Below, one piece after another: positions 10,545 through 19,029 of a stretch of DNA of 38,946 nucleotides (its first letter is position 1; the number at the start of each line of letters is the position of its first letter). Under the pieces are notes generated by a model. That model saw nothing but the letters and a program-made list of their open reading frames with translations. It did no database searches and was not told the DNA's origin. A program made the translations under genes and the position numbers. Where the stretch lies: NCBI GenBank assembly GCA_017451685.1, contig JAFTNV010000026.1, positions 1 through 38,946 of the forward strand. The letters run 5' to 3'. This DNA comes from Alistipes sp. (lineage in GTDB: Bacteria; Bacteroidota; Bacteroidia; Bacteroidales; Rikenellaceae).

Positions 10545-10652
10545 TTGTTGTGATAAGGCAGCATCTACTGCCGCTAACAAAAGAAAGTGCGAATGGGCCG
10601 TACGCTTTAGTACAGCCCATCCGCGCTTTTTTTGCCGAGTGTAGCACTCGGC
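10545..10652 (+). repeat. Dispersed ~105-bp two-hairpin element, copy 1
   Basis: This region aligns collinearly, with the same internal offsets, with 38843-38946. Shared landmarks are a TTGTTGTGATAA start, GCATCTACT.CCGCTAAC, a hairpin ATGGGCxGTAC/GTACxGCCCAT at offset 48, and a second hairpin starting GCCGAG at offset 89 (GCCGAGTG-TAG-CACTCGGC here). It begins two bases after the lacZ stop. Confidence 0.8.
10593..10633 (+). terminator. lacZ terminator inside the repeat element
   Basis: The stem ATGGGC-C-GTAC with GTAC-A-GCCCAT (10593-10620) carries one internal mismatch and is followed within seven bases by seven T residues (10627-10633). Confidence 0.8.
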
Positions 10653-10718
10653 ACCCTTCTGATAACAAATTTTTTGTGGTGGCAGACAGCCTTCTTACTT
10701 TTTGTGTAACTCCACCTT

Positions 10719-11648
10719 TCAACGCTCGCTCCATGCCGTTATCTGCTCGCCATCGTAGTCAAACATGGCGTAGCGGTTGCCGAGGCGCACACGTGCGGTG
10801 CCATCCTCCGTGTCGTACTCTATGTCGTCGTATATCGGAGCGATGATGTCGCGCCCATCCCTATCAATAATACCCGTCTTATACTCGTGGGTGACAACAA
10901 TAGCGCGATTCTCGTTAAAGTCCGTGGCACGAAAGTATCTATCCTCGATAACCATCCTCCCCGTCTCGTCCTCGAAGCCTATACCGCGCGATGTAGCCAC
11001 GCGGCGACGACGGCACACAAGAGGGTAGCTCCGCAGTGTCATATATGGTGCATACCCCTCATGTAGCTCCATATTGTCGGGAAGTGCGCGCTCGTCGATA
11101 AGTGATGCTATGCGCCTAAAGATGGCATCGTCGCCTCCCGTGCCACGACTCATGTAGTAGTTATGCGTGGTATGCCATACATGTGCACTATCCACGATGA
11201 TGTTATCCAGTGTTAGGTGGTTATGGCTCACAGCGTGGCGCTGAAGCACCTCGCGGAGTAGATTCATGCCGTAGTGCAGGTTGCTCCTCGAGTGTGTATA
11301 TAGTGCCTCGCGTAGCGGTATGCCTGTGGGGTGCTCCTCAACAATAACGCTGCAATAGTGTGGCAGAGGGTTGCTACACAGCAGCTCCTCGGCGAGGATG
11401 TCGAAGCGACCGAGGTCGCCACCTGCTGCGCCGATGATTGAGGAGGCATTCGTAGCGAGGGTCATCGCCTCGGGAGATATTGGGGCGTAGATTGTTATGC
11501 TACGCCCTTGCAGCGTTGCGTGACACTCGCCAAAGTGCTTCGTGTGCTGTGCGGTGTCTATGTCGATGACAGCATCGCGCAGGCTGCGTAGCAGCGCATC
11601 GGGGTTGCGCAGGGCATTCGCAAAGGTGGTGTAGGGGCACTGTTGCAT
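10719..11648 (-). CDS. Degenerate kinase-like/WG-repeat protein
   Basis: A 309-residue cytoplasmic protein. The first half (about 40-180) has the look of a protein-kinase fold: a GRSITIYAP strand region, a helix, and an HNHLTLDNIIVD segment that echoes the kinase catalytic loop HRDxxxxN. The catalytic Asp and the DFG motif are not visible, so it would be a pseudokinase. The last third (about 215-309) contains three WG-type repeats, for example GIIDRDGRDIIAPIYDDIEY. The upstream vWA gene stops at 11654, five bases before this ATG at 11648, so they form one transcription unit. An upstream in-frame ATG at 11714 would overlap the vWA gene and is less likely. The WG assignment is good; the kinase relation is inference. 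Confidence 0.65.
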   Translation of the reverse strand: MQQCPYTTFANALRNPDALLRSLRDAVIDIDTAQHTKHFGECHATLQGRSITIYAPISPEAMTLATNASSIIGAAGGDLGRFDILAEELLCSNPLPHYCSVIVEEHPTGIPLREALYTHSRSNLHYGMNLLREVLQRHAVSHNHLTLDNIIVDSAHVWHTTHNYYMSRGTGGDDAIFRRIASLIDERALPDNMELHEGYAPYMTLRSYPLVCRRRRVATSRGIGFEDETGRMVIEDRYFRATDFNENRAIVVTHEYKTGIIDRDGRDIIAPIYDDIEYDTEDGTARVRLGNRYAMFDYDGEQITAWSER

Positions 11649-11653
11649 GGCTC

Positions 11654-12523
11654 TTAGTATCGGAAGTCGTTGATACTTGCAGAGCCTATGTTTATGATTG
11701 ATAGTATCTCGCACACCGAGGTGTTGAACGCCACGGCGCGGTAGGGGCCGCGGTAGCGCTGGTGCAGCATGTCGTAGATGGCGGGCTCAAGGCTCTTGGG
11801 TATAACGCTCGACATCTTAAAGAGTGCGATTCTATCGGGGTCTTTGGAGTGAAATGTAGCCTCCGAGGGGAAGACGTTGCAGAAGTCATTCGCCTCGTTT
11901 GTGGGCGATAGGTGTAGGTTTACAAGGAGCGTGTTACCATCGCGCGTGTGCGTATCGGTGATACGTCGCGCTATCTCTATGAGCTCCTCCTCGCCGGCAT
12001 CGCTACAGTCGCCATTCGAGATGTGGAGCACCATGGGCGGGAAGCTGTCGCTATTGTCGGGGTCGTTGCACCACGCCTCGACAATATCCTTCACTGCAAC
12101 TAAGGCGTCATACATCGGCGTGCAACCTTTGGCCTTGGGCTCCACCCACGGGTGTAGCAGGAAGTGGGCATAGACACTCTTACCCTCGGGGGTCTTCTGC
12201 TCTACGACGTAGGTCTTGGGTTGTGGCATATACTCCACAAGCCTATCCACCGATATCAGGCCGTCGCCATCTCCCGGGAGTAGCGACACCACGCCATCGC
12301 CCGAGTAGCCTATGGCGGCAATGTCGTAGTAGTTGCGCACCCTATTATTACGTCGGGCACGCTCCACGAGTTCGTCGATGACGAAGTTGGCGACCATGGC
12401 TGCGACATCCGACATGGCTATGGGCGAGTTGTTTATGCGCATGCGTGCCTTCATCGACACCGAGCCGTCGATAAGAAGGATTATGGCCGTGCGATTACGG
12501 TGCGTAATATGTTGCTGATACAT
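11654..12523 (-). CDS. von Willebrand factor A domain protein, TerY-like
   Basis: A 289-residue cytoplasmic vWA protein. It starts almost directly in the domain, with the MIDAS metal-binding motif DGSVS in IILLIDGSVSM, a downstream Thr in GCTPMYDAL, and an Asp in SNGDCSDAG, so all three MIDAS elements seem present. The arrangement, with a helix of the AxxVANFVIDEL type after the MIDAS, resembles TerY-type vWA proteins that work with kinases and phosphatases. The ATG at 12580 lies inside a hairpin region and was rejected in favour of 12523 (MYQQH). The gene is followed after five bases by the kinase-like/WG gene, suggesting that the two proteins act together; no PP2C phosphatase gene is nearby. 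Confidence 0.75.
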   Translation of the reverse strand: MYQQHITHRNRTAIILLIDGSVSMKARMRINNSPIAMSDVAAMVANFVIDELVERARRNNRVRNYYDIAAIGYSGDGVVSLLPGDGDGLISVDRLVEYMPQPKTYVVEQKTPEGKSVYAHFLLHPWVEPKAKGCTPMYDALVAVKDIVEAWCNDPDNSDSFPPMVLHISNGDCSDAGEEELIEIARRITDTHTRDGNTLLVNLHLSPTNEANDFCNVFPSEATFHSKDPDRIALFKMSSVIPKSLEPAIYDMLHQRYRGPYRAVAFNTSVCEILSIINIGSASINDFRY

Positions 12524-12553
12524 GGGTAATTTGCAGGGGACAGATATAAGATG

Positions 12554-12591
12554 TACCCCTCCCCTTTGTCTTTTCGACAAGGGAAGGGGTA
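12554..12591 (-). terminator. Hairpin after ridA
   Basis: TACCCCT-CCCCTTTGTC (12554-12570) pairs, with a bulge and mismatches, with GACAAGGGAAGGGGTA (12576-12591) across a 5-base loop. It lies between the ridA stop and the start of the vWA gene on the minus strand, so it probably ends ridA transcription. Confidence 0.55.
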
Positions 12592-12612
12592 TGTCGTTGG
12601 TGGATGGGCTTA

Positions 12613-12987
12613 CTACTTGATGGCTATGGCATCAATCTCCACGCGCGCACCCATGGGGAGGGCTGCCACCTGGTAGCATATACGTGCGGGCTTGTCGCCG
12701 GTGAAGAACTCGGCATATATGGCGTTCATAGCCCCGAAGTCGGCGATGTCGGCAAGAAGCACAGTGGTCTTAGCCACATCGTTGAACGTGTAGCCAGCCT
12801 CCTCGAGGATATAGCCGAGGTTGGTGAGGGCCTGGCGTGTCTGTGCCTCAACGCCCTCGGCCATCTTGCCGGTAGCGCCGTCGATAGGAAGCTGACCAGA
12901 GATGTAGAGCGTAGCATCATGTGCGATAGCCTGCGAGTAGGGGCCTACGGCCTTGGGTGCCAAAGGCGAAGCGATAACTTTTTTCAT
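12613..12987 (-). CDS. ridA: RidA family reactive enamine/imine deaminase
   Basis: A 124-residue protein of the RidA/YjgF/YER057c family, a cytoplasmic trimer that hydrolyses 2-aminoacrylate and related enamines released by PLP enzymes. The full family length is present, with the PKAVGPYSQAI start region, YISGQLPID, QTRQALTNLGYILEEAG, and the PARICYQVAALPMGARVEID ending that carries the conserved active-site Arg before the last strand. The gene is single, transcribed away from the META-domain gene from a shared intergenic region with mirror-image -7 elements, and is followed by a hairpin. Confidence 0.95.
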   Translation of the reverse strand: MKKVIASPLAPKAVGPYSQAIAHDATLYISGQLPIDGATGKMAEGVEAQTRQALTNLGYILEEAGYTFNDVAKTTVLLADIADFGAMNAIYAEFFTGDKPARICYQVAALPMGARVEIDAIAIK

Positions 12988-13046
12988 TTCAGTATTAGTT
13001 TAAGGTATATTCTATAAATAAGTAAATACGTTTCGTTATTTTGTAT

Positions 13047-13071
13047 TATCTTTGTTGCGAGTACAAAGATA
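13047..13071. promoter_or_regulatory. Divergent -7 elements between ridA and the META lipoprotein gene
   Basis: TATCTTTG (13047-13054, plus) and its mirror CAAAGATA (13064-13071, so TATCTTTG on the minus strand) form an inverted repeat. Each matches TAnnTTTG and each points to one of the two divergent genes. Good -33 elements are not obvious for either. Confidence 0.5.
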
Positions 13072-13091
13072 ACGATAATTTAGAAAATAGT

Positions 13092-13511
13092 ATGAAACGC
13101 ACGCTTTTATTTTTCGTCATAGCCACATTTGCGACGCTCCTCGCCGTGGGCTGCTGCAACTGTCGCCAGCATGCCAAACTCGCCAAGCCTCTCGTGGGTA
13201 CCGATTGGCACCTTGTGCAGATTATGGGTCGCGACATACAAGCTGAGGGTGATAGTTTTACGCTCTTGTTCCATGCCGACGGCACGGTGACGGGTGCGGG
13301 TGATTGTAATAGGCTCACAGCCACATATACCACGACGGAGTCGCGTGCCCTAAATATCGAAAACCTCGGCTCCACACGTCGTCTATGTCCTAATGCCGAG
13401 GCCGAGAACGACTATTACGACATGTTGGAGCATGTCACACACTACGAGATGGATGCCGCGAATATGCTTCTTCTGAGCAATGGCACGCTTGTGGCAATAT
13501 TTGTGGCTTAG
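13092..13511 (+). CDS. META-domain (HslJ-like) lipoprotein
   Basis: A 139-residue lipoprotein. The signal peptide ends in a lipobox (LLAVGCC, Cys21). The rest is one META domain, recognised by the starting VGTDWHLVQI strand, a FHADGTVTGAGDCNRLTATY segment (family consensus has a GCN signature), and an LGSTRRLCPN segment that takes the place of the usual MTRMACP. E. coli HslJ, the best known member, is linked to novobiocin resistance and heat shock; the role here is unknown. The start at 13092 is preferred over an in-frame ATG at 13041 because the signal peptide begins there. Its stop codon lies inside the 43-bp repeat. Confidence 0.8.
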   Translation: MKRTLLFFVIATFATLLAVGCCNCRQHAKLAKPLVGTDWHLVQIMGRDIQAEGDSFTLLFHADGTVTGAGDCNRLTATYTTTESRALNIENLGSTRRLCPNAEAENDYYDMLEHVTHYEMDAANMLLLSNGTLVAIFVA

Positions 13512-13549
13512 GTATCAAGGGCTGGCTAAGCAACTTTTTAGTCAGCCCC
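13507..13549. repeat. 43-bp dispersed hairpin repeat, copy 2
   Basis: Identical to 228-270. It includes the last codons and stop (TAG at 13509-13511) of the META gene and ends seven bases before the stop of the convergent lipocalin-like gene. The hairpin core (13519-13549) can serve as a terminator for both genes. Confidence 0.8.
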
Positions 13550-13555
13550 AACCAA

Positions 13556-14326
13556 TTATAGTATAGGTCGCTCGGGAGCGTTGTCGGCCCTTGTGGCGAT
13601 ACTCTCCTCGATGACCTCCGTGGGAATATCCTCGCGGAGGTAGGTCATGACCTCACCGCTTATCGTCGCCGTGAGCGTCATCGTGTCGTCGTCGGCGTAT
13701 GCTACGGTGTAGCTGTCGCCCCACGCCTCGTTGTCGGCATATACGCCTGTGAGGATGTCGATGTCGAGTGCCCATGTGCCCTCATAGTGGCGGTAGCGAC
13801 CCTCGCCAAGACGCTGGTAGAGGTCGAAGGTGCTATCCTCGCCAAACGATACATATACCTCGGCATCAAGCTCCTCGACCGTGCAGTGCCACGACCCTAT
13901 GATGCGCATGTCGCTCTTAAGCGCCCCTTGCTCGATGACCTCGGCGGGAATATCTGCGCGCGTGAGAGTGTATACCGCAGTGGCATCGCTCTGAGCCATG
14001 AGCGTCATCGTATTCTTGCTCACAGCAACCGTGTAGCTATCGCCCCATGCCGTATTGTCGCTGTCGCTGCCCATAAGTGTCGTGCCCTCGAGCTGCCATG
14101 TACCCTCCGTAAGGCGGAAGCGACCCTCGCCAACACGCTTGTAGAGGTCGTATGCACCATCGGCCGTGAACGATACGTATACCTCCGTATCAGCATCCTC
14201 GGCGACGCCATGCCATGAGCCTACAATCTGCTTCTTGAGTGTGACCTTTGCATCCTTATCCTTATTGCACCCCGTGGCGATGCCCACGATGGCGAGTGCA
14301 ACTATTACGTATATAAGTCGTCTCAT
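13556..14326 (-). CDS. Lipoprotein with two tandem lipocalin-like domains
   Basis: A 256-residue lipoprotein. The signal peptide ends in a lipobox with Cys20 (GIATGCNKDKD). Two homologous units of about 110 residues follow, each starting IVGSWH and containing an EVYVSF segment, a GEGR(F/Y)R segment, EGTW, and AWGDSYTVA; this pattern is typical of Bacteroidetes lipocalin-like domains. Function unknown. Its ATG overlaps the stop of the subtilase gene (TAATG), so translation is probably coupled and the protein may act with or protect against the protease. An ATG three codons upstream is possible but less likely. Confidence 0.8.
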   Translation of the reverse strand: MRRLIYVIVALAIVGIATGCNKDKDAKVTLKKQIVGSWHGVAEDADTEVYVSFTADGAYDLYKRVGEGRFRLTEGTWQLEGTTLMGSDSDNTAWGDSYTVAVSKNTMTLMAQSDATAVYTLTRADIPAEVIEQGALKSDMRIIGSWHCTVEELDAEVYVSFGEDSTFDLYQRLGEGRYRHYEGTWALDIDILTGVYADNEAWGDSYTVAYADDDTMTLTATISGEVMTYLREDIPTEVIEESIATRADNAPERPIL

Positions 14327-16332
14327 TAGAACCATCCTCCATTTGTTGAACTTACACCTCGCGAGATGATCGACACCTCACGACTTATCTCCGTGCCACC
14401 GATGTTATTACCACCACCGAGCTGTCCGCCACCGGCGATTGCCGAGATGGTAATCTTATGAGCACCACGCTTGTTACACTTGATGACGAGCTTGCCACCC
14501 TCAATCTTAGGTGTCGAGTTGATGCCGAGCGTGGCCTTAGCCTCGTCGCTCACGCTTACATCCAAGTATGTGAGGTCGGCAGCCGAGGCACCGAAGTACT
14601 CGCGGAGGTCTACGGTTGTCTGCTTACCCGTGGTCACCATCACCGAGGGTGTGCCCTCAATCTGCATAAGTAGGCGCCAAGCATCCACCGCACCCGTACC
14701 CATACGTTTGTAGTAGCTCTTGAGCTCAAGTGCGGGTAGGTTCTGATAGTTGTACGTCTTCGTACCCTCAAGGTAGCAGTTGATGTCGCTTACCGAGGTG
14801 AGCAACATGTCGCGGAACTCGTTGTCCGAGAAGTGTTTGCCGAGCTTGCCGGCATACGATATGCCGAGGGCAGCAACACCCGATACATGGGGGCATGCCA
14901 TAGATGTTCCCGACATCCAGGCGTAGTCGCTCTTGCCATTTATGACGCACGTCGATAGTATCTCGGCATACGACCTTGAGCCATCCTCATTTGCGAGGTA
15001 GTCGCCACCCGGGGCTGCGATGTTGCAGCCACGACCATAGTTGGTGTAGTAGCCCGGGAGGAAGTCGGGGCCGAAGCCTGTCACCGACACACATATAGGC
15101 AATGCTCCCGGGTAGTCCGAGTTCGAGGCCTCCTCATTGCCCGCAGCAAAGATGGCGAGGTTGGCGCCAAGCGATGGGTGGTTACAGTTCTCGGGGTTGA
15201 CAAAGTACTTGATGGCACGGTGCTCGATGCTCATTGAGTTGATATAGTCGTTGTCGCTATCGTAGCTCTCAGGCATGTAGCCGTACGAGCACTGCGCGAT
15301 GCAGGCGCCATTATCGGCAGCATACGTAAGCGCACGGGCTATATCCTTTACTTCTGCCGAGTAGCCACCCTCGAATATCTGGCACGACATGATTCTCACG
15401 CCATCGCCCTTACCCGAGCCTCCGGCGATAGAGCTTATGCCCACGCCATTGTTGTTCGTCGCGGCAACGATGCCCGCCACATGTGTGCCGTGGCCACTCT
15501 CACCCTCTATGTCCCAGTTGATCTTACCCATAGAGGTACCTTGGGTGTAGAAGTTGTAGCCATAGATGTCGTCGACATATCCGTTATCGTCGTCGTCGAC
15601 ACCATCGGTGCCGTTGAGCTCGGCGTTGTTCGTCCACATCACATCCGCGAGGTCGGGGTGCGTGTACATCACAGGGCCGTCGCATACCGCCACGATGACA
15701 TCGGGTGTGCCGGCCGTGAGTCTCCATGCATCCTTAACGCTCACATCGGCACCCTCGCGCGCTGTGGTGGCAATCTTAGCCTCGCCTCTATTCTCGAGGT
15801 TCCACTGGTATTGATAGTATTGGTCGTTGAAGGGAGCCTCCGTCGCGCGAGTCACGCCCGCATGGTTGCTGAAGGGTGTCGCTATGCAGTTTGATGCCGG
15901 CTTTGCCACGGTGCAATACTGCACGCCACACACCTCGGGGTGTACGACAGCCTTCTCCATCACGTGCTTCACGCTAATATTGCTGTCGAAGGTCACGTAG
16001 AACCAGCGGTGAAGACCGAGTTCGCGTGCGAGCTTCTCGTTCTTCGGCATCTGACCTATGGCAAGCTCCATCTTGATGATGTCCACATCCTCAAAAAGCG
16101 ATGCTGCCACCTCACTCATAGAACCCTCAAGGGCCTTCGCTGTTGTCGCCTCATCCAAGTAGAGCAGCATGCTGCCACGCTGCTGCTCGGCCATAGTACA
16201 TCCTATAAGCTTCTTGGCAAGAAGCTCCGAGGGTGCAGCCTCGCGCTGCACCTCGGAGTCCTCCATATCGCTTACACAGGATGTAGAAGCCATGGCGAGC
16301 AATGCGCCTAAAAGTAATACTCTAAGCTTCAT
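14326..16332 (-). CDS. Subtilisin-family (S8) serine protease lipoprotein
   Basis: A 668-residue exported protease. The lipobox gives Cys19 (AMASTSCVSDMED), with acidic residues that fit surface export. A prodomain-like region spans about 40-165. The S8 domain has all three catalytic residues: Asp218 in VAVCDGPV (where DTGV is usual), His281 in GHGTHVAG and Ser477 in SGTSMACPHVSG, plus oxyanion Asn399 in AAGNE. A beta-sandwich of about 100 residues and a C-terminal tail ending NGGWF follow. It is the fourth gene of a lipoprotein operon and is joined by a TAATG overlap to the tandem lipocalin-like gene. Activity is expected; the substrate is unknown. Confidence 0.9.
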   Translation of the reverse strand: MKLRVLLLGALLAMASTSCVSDMEDSEVQREAAPSELLAKKLIGCTMAEQQRGSMLLYLDEATTAKALEGSMSEVAASLFEDVDIIKMELAIGQMPKNEKLARELGLHRWFYVTFDSNISVKHVMEKAVVHPEVCGVQYCTVAKPASNCIATPFSNHAGVTRATEAPFNDQYYQYQWNLENRGEAKIATTAREGADVSVKDAWRLTAGTPDVIVAVCDGPVMYTHPDLADVMWTNNAELNGTDGVDDDDNGYVDDIYGYNFYTQGTSMGKINWDIEGESGHGTHVAGIVAATNNNGVGISSIAGGSGKGDGVRIMSCQIFEGGYSAEVKDIARALTYAADNGACIAQCSYGYMPESYDSDNDYINSMSIEHRAIKYFVNPENCNHPSLGANLAIFAAGNEEASNSDYPGALPICVSVTGFGPDFLPGYYTNYGRGCNIAAPGGDYLANEDGSRSYAEILSTCVINGKSDYAWMSGTSMACPHVSGVAALGISYAGKLGKHFSDNEFRDMLLTSVSDINCYLEGTKTYNYQNLPALELKSYYKRMGTGAVDAWRLLMQIEGTPSVMVTTGKQTTVDLREYFGASAADLTYLDVSVSDEAKATLGINSTPKIEGGKLVIKCNKRGAHKITISAIAGGGQLGGGNNIGGTEISREVSIISRGVSSTNGGWF

Positions 16333-16347
16333 TCCTGATTTCGGTTT

Positions 16348-18297
16348 TTATAGTTCGCGTGCACTCTTATATACTACCGACTTAAGACCTGCGCCATACT
16401 CGGCATCGAAGTCCTCGGCCGGAGAGTAACCCTTCGACGAGAGCGTAAATGTCTTACGTGTCACGGGGCTGAAGTTATCGTCCGTATCCTTCGAGAAGTA
16501 GATAAGCGTAAGCGTCGTGTCGAAGTAGCAGTACGACATTGTGAGAGGCTTGTTGGCGTTACCGTTAATCTCGAGGTCGAGGATTATCTCCTCGTCGGTG
16601 GGGTAGGTCGTGTCGCTGAGGTCGTCTGTATATACGTCGTAGTAGTACTCTGCAACATCGCCATGCGTTGTCACCTCCAACGGAAGCACCGCCCAGCCAT
16701 CAGCACCAGCAAACTCCTCGGGGTACAGCTCCTGAAGATCGAAGTCGTAGTAGTACTTACCCACGGGAATCTCGATATATGCCTCCGATACTTGCTTTGC
16801 GGGGGTCTTGATAACGTCGGTGAAGAACACCTCGGTGTTGAACTCGCCCGTTGTCTCGTCGATACCTACGGCAAATACGCGGTACTCGGTCTCGGGGGCG
16901 AGCTTCGTGAAGTCGAACTGCTTCACACCCTTAAATCCTACGTACGACTTCATCGCCGTAGCAAGGTCGGTGAAGTAACCCTCGTTAATGTACCACTCGG
17001 CACCCTCGCGTATCATCTGCTTAAGCTCCTCGGCCGTGTCGGTGGCATAGCACCAGTCGGCATAATAGAGGCACGTAGCATTGCCGGCATCTACCGTAGC
17101 CTTGATGCGGAAGTTCGTCACCTTATCTACCGTCACCACAAAGTCGGCCTTGATAGATGTGTCTACGGTGAGTGTGTGTACCTTCTCGCGCTTAACCTCC
17201 GTTGTAAACATGCCATACTCGTAGCCGAAGGCCAAGATATAGTAGTCGCTATTCTCCTTAAGGCCAAGGGCCGTTGTCGTGAAGTTGCCGAAGTGGAGGT
17301 AGGGGATGACATCAAGTCCGTTGAACCATGCGAGGAGCTGCTCGTCGGTCATGGCCTCCGCATCTGCTGCGGGGAGTACCATCGCGGCATACTGATCCTG
17401 GTTTGTGGTATTCACCGTATAAGACACACGGTCGGTGTTAGTGTCGTTAACGACAATGTTGATGTCGTTTGTCGAGGGCTTCACCGCGCCCGTGCGGAAC
17501 TCCTTAATGTGTACATCTCCAAGGCGATCGCCAACCTTATTCACCGGACATACGAAGCCCACGAAGTCGGTCTCGCCGTTAAGCTCGAACTTCTGCGACG
17601 AGGGGCCCACGAAGGTAATCTTGTCCACAGCCTCCTCGGGGGACATCTGCTGATAGCTACCCTGATATATCGCCGAGGTCATGTCTACCTCGACAACCCT
17701 GTTGAGATACATCGTAGCATCTACGCCGGGTGACTGTGCCAAGGCCTCATCCAAGCCCTTCTTCGACATGTACCATGCGTAGTAGCGCGTACTCTCGGGC
17801 TTTGCCGAGACGTTCATCGTTACGTATGGGCCATCAATGTCGTACTTTATGTCGAACTCGTAGACTACCTCCTCCTGGCCGAGGCCACTTTGCGAGATGG
17901 TAACCTTATCCTTAGCCTTGCCGTACTCGAGGTTTAGGTATACTATGCGTGACTCGGTCGTCTCGTTGGCATCCACGGTGAAGAGCACCGTGCCATCTAT
18001 CGAGTAGTCGAAGTCGTGCACCCAGTTGGCCTCGCACGTAGCCACGAGCTCATCCGTGTCGTTGGGGTTGGTGAGCGTGTATGTAATCTCGTACTCGCCA
18101 CCCTTGTTGCTTACCGACACCAAGTTTTCGTTTATCTCGAGCGTGGGAGCCTCCTTGTCGGGAGCTTCGGGATTATCGCCAGGATTCTCATTCTCCGTGC
18201 CATCGTTTGTGGGCTCGTCAATGGGGGCATTGTCCTCACATGCTGCAAACATAGCCACAGCAGTAATTATTGCGACGTAATGTAATATCCTTTTCAT
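16348..18297 (-). CDS. BACON-domain lipoprotein with Fn3-like modules
   Basis: A 649-residue lipoprotein. The signal peptide ends at Cys20 (FAACEDNAP), followed by a flexible Asn/Glu/Pro-rich linker. Residues of about 50-135 form a BACON-type module: a GGEYEITYTL segment, a Trp in CEANWVHDF, and an ending KDKVTISQSGLG that is characteristic. The remainder is a series of beta-sandwich modules with EYRVFAVG- and YYILAFGY-type strands found in Fn3-like repeats. BACON domains often occur in proteins that handle carbohydrates or mucin, but here the protease neighbours point to a protein-processing context as well. It follows the DUF1566-like gene by 12 bases and precedes the subtilase gene by 15. 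Confidence 0.75.
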   Translation of the reverse strand: MKRILHYVAIITAVAMFAACEDNAPIDEPTNDGTENENPGDNPEAPDKEAPTLEINENLVSVSNKGGEYEITYTLTNPNDTDELVATCEANWVHDFDYSIDGTVLFTVDANETTESRIVYLNLEYGKAKDKVTISQSGLGQEEVVYEFDIKYDIDGPYVTMNVSAKPESTRYYAWYMSKKGLDEALAQSPGVDATMYLNRVVEVDMTSAIYQGSYQQMSPEEAVDKITFVGPSSQKFELNGETDFVGFVCPVNKVGDRLGDVHIKEFRTGAVKPSTNDINIVVNDTNTDRVSYTVNTTNQDQYAAMVLPAADAEAMTDEQLLAWFNGLDVIPYLHFGNFTTTALGLKENSDYYILAFGYEYGMFTTEVKREKVHTLTVDTSIKADFVVTVDKVTNFRIKATVDAGNATCLYYADWCYATDTAEELKQMIREGAEWYINEGYFTDLATAMKSYVGFKGVKQFDFTKLAPETEYRVFAVGIDETTGEFNTEVFFTDVIKTPAKQVSEAYIEIPVGKYYYDFDLQELYPEEFAGADGWAVLPLEVTTHGDVAEYYYDVYTDDLSDTTYPTDEEIILDLEINGNANKPLTMSYCYFDTTLTLIYFSKDTDDNFSPVTRKTFTLSSKGYSPAEDFDAEYGAGLKSVVYKSAREL

Positions 18298-18309
18298 TGT
18301 TGAGTGTGT

Positions 18310-19029
18310 TTAGAATTTTCTCACAGCGCGCACGTGGTGCTCGTTCATTTTGTCGTTGTCGTATGACGCAATCTCGCCATAAGAGAAGCTGAAGGCATAG
18401 GCGTTGTTTACGCCCATCTCCGTCGACGACCAGTAGCTATCGTTTACGCCATCCGTCAGGAGCGTAGCGTCCATCGACTCAAGCGTGGCGTTTATAGCCT
18501 CGCGGCCGTTGTATATATACTCGAGCTCGTATACTGCGGGCAGATACCACGACGAGAGACCCAGGGCATTCTTATTGTGACACCACGCCACGGCGGGGTA
18601 TGTCTGCTCCCAGTTCTCCTGCTCGCGTATGTATGCGCAGTTCTTGGCGCCATCCTCCATCGAGAACTCGCCACCCATAATCGTGAGCATGTGGTGCTCC
18701 GTAGACCACTGTGCCACGGTCTCGTCGATAGATACGAGCAAGCCATGCTCGCCACTCTCGTCAACATAGGCTACGATACCCTCGGCAAGTCCCACCTTGT
18801 AGTAGTCGCCAACCTTGAACGCTGCAACCTCGTCGCCACCGCCCTCATTTCCGGTGCCATCCTCGTTCTCGTTGCCCTCGTTGTTGCCGCCTTCGTTCTC
18901 GTCGCCTTCGTTGTTGCCACCCTGCTCGGTGCCGTTGCCTGAGCCGGTGTCGTCCGGCTCAGAGCATGCATACGGCAGAGCGAGTGTTGCGAGTAAGAGC
19001 ATCAAAAATGATAATCTCTTCATAACCAT
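18310..19029 (-). CDS. DUF1566-like lipoprotein with an acidic Gly/Asn linker
   Basis: A 239-residue lipoprotein with Cys22 in a lipobox (LPYACSEPDD). Residues of about 30-67 are an extreme Gly/Asn/Glu linker made of short imperfect repeats. The folded part (about 70-239) resembles the DUF1566/Fibrobacter paralogous domain: WYLPAVYELEYIYN, YWSSTEMG and HHVRAVRKF, the last being its common C-terminal end. The start overlaps the stop of the upstream gene (TAATG at 19031-19027); an in-frame ATG six bases later is an alternative. Function unknown; such domains are usually found in surface proteins. Confidence 0.75.
   Translation of the reverse strand: MVMKRLSFLMLLLATLALPYACSEPDDTGSGNGTEQGGNNEGDENEGGNNEGNENEDGTGNEGGGDEVAAFKVGDYYKVGLAEGIVAYVDESGEHGLLVSIDETVAQWSTEHHMLTIMGGEFSMEDGAKNCAYIREQENWEQTYPAVAWCHNKNALGLSSWYLPAVYELEYIYNGREAINATLESMDATLLTDGVNDSYWSSTEMGVNNAYAFSFSYGEIASYDNDKMNEHHVRAVRKF

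Noticed and set aside
10719-11648. Active Ser/Thr kinase
   Set aside because: The Asp of the catalytic loop and a DFG motif are not visible, so at most a pseudokinase relation is proposed.
12524-12580. N-terminal extension of the vWA protein
   Set aside because: The extra codons lie in a terminator-like hairpin, and the domain begins shortly after the ATG at 12523.
16663-17733. Long plus-strand ORF (356 codons) opposite the BACON lipoprotein
   Set aside because: Antisense to a well-supported lipoprotein gene and without any family motif.
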